Part shown: positions 23,101-33,238 of the stretch, one piece after another
Layout of the letters: each line of letters begins with the position of its first letter
Numbering within the stretch: position 1 is the stretch's first letter
NCBI GenBank assembly: GCA_964036155.1
Contig: OZ038422.1
Location: forward strand, 23,769,201-23,833,200
DNA from: Diploscapter coronatus
Lineage: Eukaryota; Nematoda; Chromadorea; Rhabditida; Rhabditidae
DNA length: 64,000 nucleotides
Direction: 5' to 3'
Made by a program: the position numbers and the translations under genes
The notes under the pieces: generated by a model
Database searches by the model: none
The model's input: the letters and a program-made list of their open reading frames with translations, nothing else
Told to the model about the DNA's origin: nothing

Positions 23101-26100
23101 CTCCTCGATCAAGCCATTATCAGCTTCATTTCCCTGGTTAGTATGTTTGTTTCTTTACCCCCTTGATCAGGGATGTTGAGAGTGAAGTGCGATGCAGTCA
23201 AGACAGCAAATTTTGCCATTTTCAGAGTAGAAGCCACCGCGTCACGACAATGCAGTAATAACAGAGACAATTTTGCGATCATTTCCTTCGTCTAAGACTG
23301 TGATAGATTTTTTAAAATAAAGAATTGCCCGATTGAATTCTGAGAACTCTAGCAAAGAGTGAAAGTCCGACGGGCTATAATTCATCGGAATAATATTCCT
23401 AAAGTGAGCAAGTTTAAAATTGCAATTTAAAACGATATATTATTGTGTCTCGTAACGGTGATACGGATCGTTATTTGGCAATCTGTCCTGAAACCCACTG
23501 CAGGCTTATCCGTGATTATAGACGCGATTTGGTAGTGTTCGTTTCTGTTCATAAACCAAGTGACAGCAATATTGCGGAAAACGAGGAGTTCTTCCGAGAT
23601 AATCAGAAGAAAATCGACGAAGTCATATGGTAAGTAATGAATGAACTATCTATCTACTGGGAGCCAAATATTCACATGGTCATGCTATGGTCATCGGAAA
23701 TTTTTTTATGCTCTTTCAAATCACTTTTACCTTTCTTTCTCTATTATCCAAATAAAAGAAGCTGCATCCAATTTAACAACTTACCTGATCGTTGCACAAG
23801 TAAATAGGAATGATAAGAGTGGTTCATGAAATCTCTGATAGGGAATCGGCAGATACTGGAGGTTCGACTTTGTAAGACGGCCTATGCAGTGTGAAACTGA
23901 GGTCGCGAGACTTCCCCAAATCTGCTTTCTGTTTTTGCCCGTCTCCGGAATTTTGAAGATTTGCATTCTGTTAATGTAATTAACTGCAAACGCGCATTAT
24001 ATAACCGCGCGACAAGAATAATGCTTAGCGAATATCCATGGTCAAGTGGTATGGAGCGCAGATTGGAAAACACGCTGCTGCTGCTGCTGCTATCCAACCA
24101 TCCTCTCCAGTTTCACGCTGCGTAGGTCGTTTTACAAAGTCGAGCCTCCAGTATCTGCCGCCGACTCCTTGTAAAAAGTTTTTAAATTATCAAATTTTAG
24201 GGAAAATCAGAATTCCGGTTACTTGATCGATCTTATAACAACTTGATAATACGACTGTAAATTACCTCATTCGCTAACTCTCTTAATTGACAGATATGTG
24301 TGATTACAAATTAATTTACCTTTATTTTTATATGACATATACCTATTCATGTGTATACGTTTGATCAATAATAAAATCTTAAACCTCAACAAATTTAGTA
24401 AATTTGCATGTTCTAAAATAACCAGTATCACTATTATTAGAAATTTTCACCTGTAATTCACGGCAAGTTCTATCACAACTGACATTATAAATGAAATTGA
24501 AAATAGATACAGATTTCACAAAATTAACTACGTTCAAGTTGTTATCTCGACTTGTGTGCATAACTTAAATGCAGCGAGATTAGAATAAACGGAACATTTC
24601 TTCGTTTAGAAGAAATTGCAAACAGATCACCTGCAAATTTTAGCAGAAAATGGAACCAATTTTTAGAATCAAGCAGGCATGAAAAGTTCAAGAATTTGCT
24701 AATTACGTTGACAAATCAAAATTACACCAAAATAGGTAAAATTGGATATCATTCGAAAGACCTCATTGAACTGCAATTTTTGTGGAAGCACTTATGGGCT
24801 ACCTATTGTGGTACGCGTGGTACAGTGGTTTGAATTGGTCGTCCCCACAAAAATGACAAAATGTTCAAAAATTCATAACTTTTTGAAAAGTCCTTTCGGG
24901 ATATAACAGTTGAAGGATAAGACTTCATTTTTACTTCCTAGAGTACCGTGCTATCAATTTGCGGTGGCATCATATGGGTCCATGGTATACCACCCAAATG
25001 ATGCTTGAATGGTATGCTATAAAAATGGGTATCAATCGACTCGAAATTGACTGGAGAGTAATATTCGAGTCCATTTCTGCCAAATACAACAAGTGGCTTC
25101 GAAGTACCATTTTCTTGAAAATTGACATTAAATTTTGGTTTTTAGATACCACTCTCATACCATAATAGATAACCATGTGGTGTCTTCACAAAAGTTGCTC
25201 AGTTTTTCAAGGGCTATCGATTGGTTGTGTATCGTTTGAATTTTTCCGACTGATTTTTAAAAATTCGACCCCCTGATCGCACCCTCTTTGGGCATTTTTA
25301 TCCCAAAAGGGGTCGCATGTTTTCCCACTTTTTATTGCTGATATTCGTGTAGCTCAAATCCCTTTATTGTTCTGCGGTGCTTATTTCAATATTGTGATAT
25401 ATTTTTTGTTCAGGGGAAGCGATTTTCTGCTAATTTGGAGGATATTTTTACTTCCCTACTTTGAGACATTGGGACGGTCTACCATAGCCAGCAAATGATT
25501 GACATCCCAAAAACTATGCATCAGAAGATGGACAATTATGTAATGCGTCTCAAAAGTTTGCCCGAACCTTAAAGGGCGGAGTCACTTCATAGGCGCAACT
25601 CGCCCCTATAAATACGCCCCTTTTCATCGTTAATTTATTCATTCAGTTTTACCCACGCCTTACTGTCCTCTACCCTTGCATTTAGTATTACTGTATTGAA
25701 CGAGTGCTAGTCAATAAAGAATTCGTAATATTCCGTGCAGTGCGAGTTACTAGTAGAGAACTACAACTAAGGTCTTCTTAAACCCTACCCACACACACTC
25801 AATTTCTCGCCTGCACAAAAATTTCGATTTTTTCAAAGTTCATTGTTTTGAGCCAAAATGAGATTCATTCCACTCAGAATTTTACGCTGATTACGAATAT
25901 GCAGTGATATTACTACTGATAAAGACTGATAAGGATGATAAGAGCTCATTGTTAGTTATTTTAGTCTGAATTATGAAAATAAGAATTGTGGATCATTTTC
26001 AACTCAATTTAATCATTTTATTATTAGTGATAAAAATGATAATATTCTAACCACAGACACCGGAGAGTGAGCAGCCTTCGAATTTCATTTGATATGTATA

Positions 26101-29100
26101 AATGCATAGTAGATCGGGCTAGTCACTATGATCAAATATTACTTTGTCAAAGTAAGATATTTATATTAATAATGTCGAAAATTATGCTTATTTTAAATAA
26201 TAGAACTTGGAAATAGCACATGGCACGTACAGGCATTTTATTACACATTAACTGATTCTGAAGCTGGTATGTAAATATAGTTTATATTTTACTAAATAAG
26301 TACCGATAATAAGTAGTAATATTGAATATGTTGCTATTAAATTTATACAAGGTTCAAATCTTATAAATTCAGTTATCCAATTAAAATAGGATTATTTAGG
26401 CATATCGTATTATTTCTACCCATTTGATTCACAGAATATACTTCTTTGCTTATCTATAATACCAACGATGCTAATGATACGTATGAAAAGAGCCCTTAAT
26501 AAAGTCAGTGGAAAATTCACGACATTTGAAAGGCTCCTATCGATAGAAACAACCCTCAAGATAGTTGGAATAGTTCAACTCTGTATAATGGTAAATTGAT
26601 TTACTAAATAACCATATTGAGACGATATCGTGAGGCCCGAAATAAGAATGGATACAATGCGCCGCACGGTCATTTATTTCAGGCCAGTAAAAAAGAAATA
26701 TTGTATTGAAATGAGATAAAGACAGAAAACTGCCTATTTGCACTTTCTCTGCGCTCTCGCCCACTCTTTGATCGGAGCAAACGATACCTATTTTGATTAT
26801 ATTATATAAATAGATCGATGTTTCCATAAGAAAATCAAATACCATAAATCCTCTAACAGAAGTCCCTGGGCTTCTATTGTTCAACCTCAAAAATCAAACA
26901 TTTCCAAACCATTATAACTCTTCATCTATACATCGTAGAGACTTGAAATCAAAGATAAATATGCTTCAAATACTCTAAATAAAATTATAAAGCTCTTCTA
27001 AAGATGATTTAAGTAGGGTAATGGGTAGTTCTGGAATTCCGAGGGGAGCTTCAATTAGAGGATTTACGGTATCGCTTAATTTAAGCATTTGGCTGCGTAT
27101 TACATAATATTGAAGCTTACATGTTGTAGTATTATATCAGAATATAATTACGTAAGTAGTTTAAAGTCGATTAAAATATTTTTATTTTGGTATTATTAAT
27201 GATATTTAGTTACCCGGCTTGTTTATCACGAATGAAGCAGAAATATTTGCAAGCATTGGTCAACTTATTTCATGTGCTCTGGCTCTTTATCGATCGTTTG
27301 CTTTAGCCGAGTAAGCGTTAATACTCTCGATTATAAACGAGAGAGGTACTGCTATCGAGTGATCCCTCTCTCCGCCCTCTTTTTTCATTTAGCCATCTGC
27401 GTACTCGATTTTCATTGTCGACACGGAGAGAGAGCGGAGACGGAGAAACAAAAGGGGCGGAATGGGGGTCTCTCGCCAGCAATACCTCTCTCGTTTATAA
27501 TCAAGAATTTCTTCGGTAGACATACCGAATTTGCAATTAAACAATTGCTAGAATGCTTTAGCTCACCAAATGGCAAAATGTTAAACTCAATAAAACAGCT
27601 ATTTAAAATAGCCTTTATTGCATATATTGCTTTGGCATGCTTTTTTTTAATATCCACTGCAATTAGCTATTATTTTATATACCTCGAATATTCAGAAGAT
27701 AATCAGGGATTTAAGATTTCCATTCAAATGTTATACTTAATAGTAAGTTCATTCTGTATTTTGCTACGTAATTAATTGTACAATATTGCAGGATAAAATT
27801 TTTTATTATTTGAAGTATTTTGTAGATGGAATGAATATTATTATTATTTCGAAAAGTACAATATTCATATTAGTTAAAGTTCGGAAGCATTACAATCAAA
27901 TGACTACACTAAAGAAAAAAGATGAGACTGGTCTGAATAGACGTCTAATAATGCATGTATGATGATTTATAGCAAGATTTATGTTTATGAAATATTACGC
28001 ATAAAAGATTTAATTATATATACAAATATTTAGGTCATATGTGAAATTTTCACAAATAACATCTACTATTTTTTGGAGTTTATGTCATTTATGGGCATAG
28101 ATGAATTCGATGCTAATTCGATTGATAAAGTGGCAGCAAAATATGATTTTCCATACAATGTGTTTATAACAACCTCAATAGTAATTAATATAAATTTTTT
28201 CCTCATATATTGAAGAAAATGGGCACGTGTTTCAGAAGATATTATACCGTATGGCTGATTATGGAACAACATTTCAAACGATCACTCTATACTTTTTAAT
28301 CAGAAGGGCATTGAAGGCGAGTTTGTCAAAAATTATCACAAACACGGATAAATTTTAGCGCTTCGAAAATCAAGACAAGGAAAAGCAGAAAGTACAGAAG
28401 AATCAAGTAGCTCCTCAAAGAAAACCCATAAATATTACAGTAGCCGGTAGTTCTAATGTGGGAATGACCAACGTTTATTAAAAATGATTAATTTCAATTA
28501 TCTCATTCGACACTTTCCATATTTGTACCATTATCCATCATTTTTTGTCATTGTGAAATGTGTAATTCATATGAGACATTATTTATAAAAATCGAGTTTT
28601 TATAGAGAGGAGTGGTACTCAAGAAGTGAACCCTCAAATTTCGCGCTAACTTTTTTATTTCTGGGGATTTTCGACTACGCTGATGATGAATCCGACGGTT
28701 AAAATGCGATTCGACCACTTGTTCCGCCTGTTCCGGAAGATTTCAGAATCGTGCTCAGATGGTCTCTGCTATCATTTTGATATCAAGTTTGAATTTTTCA
28801 CATGCAGAATAACGAAAATGGAATTTTTCGTAACGGCCGAATTCGAGCCTTTCGGAATAAATGGTCAGACCGCATTTTAACCGTCGGATTCGTCATCAGT
28901 GTAGTCGAGCACCTCCAGGAATAAAAAGCTAGCTCGAAATTTGAGAGTCAACTTCTTGGGTACTACCCTATACTCGATTCTTACGAAGAACGTGTCATGT
29001 GTTCTAAACTATTTTATAAAACACGTCCTGCGATGCTCTGAGTTGGGTAATGGATAGATCTTGAATTTCGGAGATAAGCTTCGAGAGGATACGGTATATG

Positions 29101-32100
29101 TATAGGAATAATGAATTTATGAAAAAAGATTTTTTTAATTTATAGTGTAAATCCGTCGCTCTTGTTTTCTAGCATTTTTCTCCTTTCGTTTTGACTATTA
29201 TCGAGTTTATCACACATAGAAAACATAGTGAAACTCATAGAGACATCTTACCGTGGACAATTTTATAAGCATTAGCTACAAAAATGCGCAAAATGGAGTA
29301 AAAATTCCAAACATATTGAATAAACTAAAAGTGAGTTTTTATTAGAAAAATTGCAACAGTTCCGTGAATTCAAGAGATTTGCTCTATGCATTGCAATTGG
29401 TGTAAGCTGAAAGTTAGTTGCGTCAATTGTGCATCAATCTTTGACGTATTTATTTAGTACCATGCAATAAAAATCCTGTGAAAATGCAGAAGGTATCATA
29501 AAAAAAAACTATCTGTGCACTTCAATATCTTTATTCCTAGAGGAAATAATTTGAAAACTAGCTGTTTTGATAACTAACAAAATTGGGATTTTAGAAGGAA
29601 TTGAAAATTTTCCTAGAAACCCGAAAAAGTATCGCAAAAGGGGAAATACTGGAATTGAATGGAAATAATATTCCAGTTATAGCCAGTAGTTACCAAAAAT
29701 GGGGTATTTTCAAATGACCATAAAAGGAGATAGACTAATCTGTTTTTCAAGCGATTTTCAACATATTACTCAGCTCGATAAGGGCTTTCATTTGGTATAT
29801 AACATGGTGGGTCTTATTTACCAAATGGTAACTTGACCATATGGGTCGTTACCATTTGATACCATACCATGTTTGGTATCGTTCGACTCCAAATTGAATG
29901 GGAATAAATAATGGATGTCTCTAGCTTCAATTTGAGCCCATATTTTGGTAGACTACCTATGAAAATATTCTCCTATTATTTTCTTAAAAATTGTCATTAA
30001 ATTTTGGTTTTTAGGTACCACTCTCATACCATAATAGATAGCCATGAGGTATCTCCACAAAAGTTATTTAGTGTTTCAAGGGCTATCAATTGGTGTATCG
30101 TTTGAATTTGTCCGATCGATTTTGAAAATTTCTACCCTCGGGCCACGTCCATTTGACTGCTTTTTTCCTCAAAAGCGTCATACCTAATCTTTATCTTTTA
30201 GGACTGATTTTAGGGTAATTTAATGCGTAGAATTCGAATATAGCATTAGATTTTCTGAACTTCTCCTAAACTTTTTCAGGAAAAGCGATTTTATGTAAAA
30301 TATGCATGTTTTGAAACTACTTTTGACACTTTTTGACTTTAGGACTCCCTCCCACATCCAGCAAGTAACTGATCTCCCCATTTTTGTAATCAGGGCCCAT
30401 GGGTGTATCCATCCATATAGGTTTGGTTCGGATTCGAGACACTTTTGCAATTGTCCGGACCTCCTTTGACAGTTGTTCCGTTTATTCGTGGAATATCTCT
30501 TAATATTTTCGAACTACAAAATTAGTACCGTTTCAGCGAGGAAGGTGGAGTAGGGCGGTGCGTAGTAGAAGTAGTTGACCGGGTCAGACGCAGCACTGTC
30601 CAGGTAGTACTTGAGAAGCGCGATCGCGTGCGGCATGTGGTTGTCCTGTAATTAGTTTTTTTTCAATTGAATACCACGTGACTCAGAAAAAGATAAAGAG
30701 GGATCGTGAAGAGTAGAGTAGGAAATGAAGACTGTTCGGTATCAAATCTACTAGTTTTCTATCTTTTCCGATAGTATCAGTTACAGATAAGCATATGATC
30801 GCATCTTCGTACCTCCCCATATTTGAATGTCTCCGGACTGAAGGCCCTCTTCATCTGGGCGACCTTGTCTCTGTCGTTGACCATGCGCCAGGGCAGCTGA
30901 CCGCACATGTGCTCCACCGTCACGTAGAACAACGACCACAGGTCGTCCCAGCGGCTGATGTCCTGAATCAAGCAACATTGCTGATTCGGAAGGGCATTTG
31001 ATGAGTCTGATTAGATTCACTACTTCCATTATTTCTCTCGTTTCATCCACTTGAAAGAGCATTAACAAAGGATTTTTTCCGAGAATTTTCATTTACCTGT
31101 CTATCGTGAACGTTGAGCGACACGTATCTGACGGTGCCGTGGAACGAGGCGTGCAACTGACGAGGTTTGAGTGATCCGTCCAACTGCAGGTAGTACCTGC
31201 ACATGCCAAAGTCAATCAGGTAGATGCGGCGCACATCCTCCAGTCCGATACAGAAGTTCGCAGGCTTCACTTAAATAATCGGTACAATTTTCGACTTCAT
31301 TTATCCCTTGGTTATCTGTACAAGGCATGAACTTATTTATTATATGTAGCCAGCCTTCTATATCGTTCTTTTTCAGATTCTTCACGATTTGTCAAATGAT
31401 GATGAACACATAAAATCTATTATTTTAATTTGAAGTTACAAGTCATTCATACCATCCCGATGAATCCATCCAGCATTGTGCATGTAGCGAAGCGCAGTGA
31501 TCATCTCCTGCATGATGTAGAGCGAGGTGGTCATGCTGAACTGATCCTTCGAGGTTTCGCGCTTTAGCTCCCTCAGATTCTTCCCGCATTGTTCCATCAC
31601 CTGAAAATAGAAAAAGTTCGAACTCCCAAAATTCATTTACTTCTGTGATCACGATCAGAAAAGTGTCGAGAATAATTCGGAAGAGATTTCGCACGACTAT
31701 CCATTGTATGATGAAACTTTTGCAATGATAATATAAGGTTTTTTCAACTTCCCAAAGTCTAGATTCGTAACAGGTCTTCTTCTGGCATAGAATGAATACC
31801 GTGAAGATTGAAATCAAGATTTTTCCGACTCACCAGGAATCTGACGATTTCGGTCTTGCCGTAGGAGAGGAATTTGAGAAAGGGAGCCTTGTCGGCGTTC
31901 TCGCCGTTGCAGCTGTAGGTCTGGTGCAGGTGCTGCAGACAGGTGCCTTCATTGCGCAACAGTGTCACCTGAAGAAAAAGGATATCAGTCAATTGATTCT
32001 TCGATTTTCATAAGGATTATGTATGATTGCATTTTCAAGAGAGATTCTTTCTAGAATATTCAATCCATCGATGGATCGTTGGCCGAATCAGATCCCCAAA

Positions 32101-32930
32101 ATTTCAAAACTGATCCATCTATGATCATTGTCTTGCCAACAGGGATGTGCGAAGTCCTTTTAAAGAAAAAAAACACGACAAAATAGCGCACATAATCAGA
32201 GTCCATCGTGTTATCTTTATATGCTATTTCTCCGTTTTATGTTCCCTCTCTCTGAATCTTTTCGCTAAGCAGACAGAAAAAAGAGAAATAGCATATAACA
32301 CATGATGCAATAGGACTCAGACTCGGTTCACTATTTCGTTGCGTTTTTTTCTTTAAAAGGACTTCGCACATTCCTGCTTACCAATGCATTACTAGACTCG
32401 ACTTTGATAGCGACGGGCTCTTGCGTGCGAATGTCGTATCCCGAGAAGATCTGGCCGAACCCGCCCAGACTGATCATCTCCTTGATCGCGTAGAAGTCCA
32501 GCACGTGGCCCTTGCCCAGCAGCGGTGGGCTATCCCTCTTGAACTCCGTGTGCAGCTGAATTTTGAGTGTTACGAGCCCGTTCTCGAAGTTTTACAGTGA
32601 TGAATTTTTTTTGCCAACAATAAGATTGTACATCGAGTGCAAGAATACCATAGCTGATTTCCTGGCTTGAACATAGTTTCAACTTTTCAAAGTCCTATTA
32701 AATTTCAGTCCATTTTTTGTCAAAGTCGGTGAACAAATGTCAGGTTCAATGTTCGGAACATTTACAGTTGAGTAAAGTCGAAATTTCTTTTCAACGTTTC
32801 CTCTAAGGAGTTACTATCATCCTCTCAAAAAGTCATTTTCAGGTTGATCATCTTGTCGGACCTGGCCGAGCGTGGTGTGTCTCTGGTTTGCCTGTCCTCC
32901 GTCCGCATGATGATGATCCCTCATGGCCAT
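17191..32930 (-). CDS. CK1-superfamily (TTBK-like) protein kinase with a 12.9-kb intron
   Basis: Nine minus-strand exons: 32930-32862, 32555-32382, 31968-31834, 31600-31453, 31269-31097, 30962-30813, 30645-30529, 17650-17498 and 17256-17191; 393 residues, all junctions in phase. Kinase features: Gly loop GGFGQIFSGYD, catalytic Lys in VAIKVE, HRDVKPANF, DFGMCR, and GTVRYVSLN in place of APE, then DDLWSLFY and GQLPW, the set typical of CK1 and TTBK kinases. The key catalytic residues are present. Exon 8 ends the kinase C-lobe: the spacing from the Tyr of PPYSTF (exon 7) to the DW of TLLDWQ (exon 8) equals that in TTBK kinases, with RG in register, which supports joining across the long intron. 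The short tail ends CSVYYI. Nematodes have expanded CK1-like families, many germline-expressed. The start is uncertain; the frame is open upstream to about 33026. Confidence 0.85.
17655..18646. repeat. Repeat with AGACGCATTCTTTG-type ends, about 1 kb
   Basis: Left end TTAAGAGGCATTCTTTGTAAG and right end CTCAAAGAATGCGTCTTAA are inverted. The left end lies about five bases from the acceptor of kinase exon 8. Internal blocks (TTTGGTTCGGATCCGAGACG, TTGTCCGGCC) recur near 25560 and 30430, and a block around 18296-18340 recurs near 25768. No transposase frame. Confidence 0.6.
18647..19103. other. Non-coding stretch upstream of the first nested GPCR gene
   Basis: AT-rich sequence within the large kinase intron. 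It presumably contains the promoter of the GPCR gene that starts at 19104. No motif is convincing. Confidence 0.4.
19104..21092 (+). CDS. Seven-transmembrane chemoreceptor-like protein 1, nested in the kinase intron
   Basis: Seven exons: 19104-19244, 19370-19511, 19721-19877, 20158-20335, 20378-20536, 20691-20846 and 20922-21092; 367 residues with phase preserved. Hydrophobic segments in order include TLIIFLFFAMPLIISMW, HLIFLSITIFFVRTL, a TM3 region (VYLLFAQILPRLGEALTYF) followed by ALQRLGH at the DRY position, IAIYSVYLFICIILFIYY, SFIIIVKVSFIIATIAYILL, and two more before a basic tail (GSHERRKHIFSMMKAPLKRK). The layout fits a nematode serpentine receptor, but I cannot assign it to a named srx/srw/str class. 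It runs opposite to the host kinase gene. Exon 3 uses a weak acceptor (GATGTGTTAAG) chosen because it alone keeps the frame. Confidence 0.72.
19898..20030. repeat. GC-rich hairpin element in GPCR-1 intron 3
   Basis: A 133-bp palindrome: CACAGAGAAAAGTTCACGC at the left is inverted at the right end, with internal CCTCCCGCATTCGTCC against GGACGAATGCGGGAGG. The loop is GC-rich and differs from the AT-rich intron. Probably a MITE. Confidence 0.75.
21282..21633. mobile_element. TTAA-flanked element, copy 2 (short, 352 bp)
   Basis: Bounded by TTAA on both sides, with ends GAGTGAATTTTAG and CTGACACATTCACTC. Internal blocks (TGTAGAGTTTTTCATGGACT, GAGAATCAGCGTGAAAAAC) match the other copies, but the central part and one arm are missing. 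It lies about 190 bp past the GPCR-1 stop. Confidence 0.8.
21640..22735. repeat. Gene-free stretch with a diverged direct repeat
   Basis: The segment at about 21848-22000 resembles that at about 22248-22410; both carry CATTTGTTTATCTCTTTCTTTCGAA-like wording in a pyrimidine-rich context. A hydrophobic open frame at about 22615-22735 (starting MKIRKPYRIL) may be an upstream exon of the next entry but does not join it in phase. Confidence 0.35.
22740..23631 (+). pseudogene. Unrecognised plus-strand coding fragment, possibly decayed
   Basis: Three well-coding stretches: 22740-22902 (VDGADDTRLIVSTILNMEPR and onward), 23033-23139 (EVNRIFTTKADAFRNLDRF and onward) and about 23431-23631 (RYIIVSRNGDTDRYLAICPE and onward). 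The first two join in phase. The third has a good donor (ATATG/GTAAGTA) but no acceptor AG in frame upstream, and I found no clean start or stop. The first exon, with VSTIL and KFHLVDSNVPI, faintly recalls GT8-type glycosyltransferases of the LARGE/GXYLT group; this is a guess. The gene may be a pseudogene or lack exons I could not see. It too lies within the kinase intron. Confidence 0.4.
23841..24168. repeat. Inverted-repeat element, about 330 bp
   Basis: The left arm (GGCAGATACTGGAGGTTCGA followed by CTTTGTAAGACGG) is inverted at 24110-24165. The arms are about 65 bp and near identical; the loop carries a short CTG run at about 24072-24090. No coding capacity. Confidence 0.75.
24845..25570. 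repeat. Dispersed repeat, copy A
   Basis: Shares several blocks in the same order with 29690-30480, including TTGACATTAAATTTTGGTTT, CCACTCTCATACCATAATAG and TTTCAAGGGCTATC. The end at about 25540-25570 (AATGCGTCTC) resembles the ends of the repeat at 17655-18646. Confidence 0.65.
25571..26056. other. Possible LTR-like or promoter-like repeat fragment
   Basis: A TATA-like CCTATAAATACG at about 25605 is followed about 100 nt later by AATAAAG, the spacing seen in LTRs. The block near 25768 (AAGGTCTTCTTAAACCCT) also occurs near 18302. No retroelement genes lie nearby. The rest is AT-rich and may contain the start of the second GPCR gene. Confidence 0.3.
26094..28450 (+). CDS. Seven-transmembrane chemoreceptor-like protein 2, nested in the kinase intron
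   Basis: Nine exons in phase: 26094-26151, 26204-26266, 26400-26590, 27210-27310, 27520-27742, 27792-27956, 28034-28180, 28236-28320 and 28359-28450; 374 residues from the first ATG. That exon opens at acceptor ACCACAG (26056), so more sequence may lie upstream. A polar N-terminus with an NST site is followed by TM1 (ILLCLSIIPTMLMIRMKRAL), a TM3-like ASIGQLISCALALYRSFALA, then IAFIAYIALACFFLISTAI, and later segments. The basic Ser-rich tail (RRALKATLRKSR, ESTEESSSSSKK) suits a GPCR. The exon layout and motif order resemble GPCR 1, suggesting distant paralogy. The last intron would be only 38 nt; reading through it gives an alternative ending KIITNTDKF. Confidence 0.62.
27321..27505. repeat. 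Inverted-repeat MITE in GPCR-2 intron 4
   Basis: The ends CTCGATTATAAACGAGAGAG and the inverse CTCTCTCGTTTATAATCAAG bound about 185 bp with a purine-rich interior. It fills nearly the whole intron between exons 4 and 5. Confidence 0.7.
28572..29003. repeat. Short relative of the 3373-5416 palindrome
   Basis: Inverted arms share TTTCGACTACGCTGATGATG and the inverse, and the right end CGATTCTTACGAAGAACGTG matches the right end of the 2-kb palindrome. The central part of that element is absent. The ends suggest one family with internal deletion. Confidence 0.7.
29004..29689. other. Gene-free part of the large kinase intron
   Basis: AT-rich sequence with no supported exon or repeat structure on either strand. 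Confidence 0.4.
29690..30480. repeat. Dispersed repeat, copy B
   Basis: Matches 24845-25570 in block order and, at its right end (TTTGGTTCGGATTCGAGACA, TTGTCCGGACC), the right part of 17655-18646. It ends about 50 bp from the donor of kinase exon 7. Confidence 0.65.
32141..32374. repeat. Inverted-repeat MITE in kinase intron 2
   Basis: AGGGATGTGCGAAGTCCTTT at the left is inverted at the right end (AAAGGACTTCGCACATTCCT). Internal inverted pieces include AGCATATAACAC. It ends seven bases from the donor of exon 2. Confidence 0.75.
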
Positions 32931-33238
32931 TTGTTGTTCGCGTGATTCAAGTGATTCAGCAAGTTGGGTAATAAATATCTCTTCACGCCAACAATCATTC
33001 CAACTTGATGTATTCAAATTTTTCAATTATTCAATTTTGTGGACCTTATCCATATTTCGCAATGCGGAAGAAAACTTTACTTTTCTTCTTTTTGAAATAA
33101 AAATGAAGTGATCACAACATTTGAAACACGAGATATTTACAAACATTAAAGTAAATGTTTCAGGAAGAATAAGTTAAAATTGAACCATTTTTGTACAGTA
33201 AGTCGTTTGTAATGCGTTATTTTCGTTAAAATATAAAT

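Noticed and set aside
25600..25720. A complete LTR retrotransposon around the TATA/AATAAA pair
   Set aside because: No second LTR, primer-binding site or gag-pol frame within the window; kept only as a weak repeat fragment.
26585..26890. Minus-strand 117-codon frame
   Set aside because: Overlaps exon 3 and intron 3 of the second receptor gene antisense; no recognisable domain.
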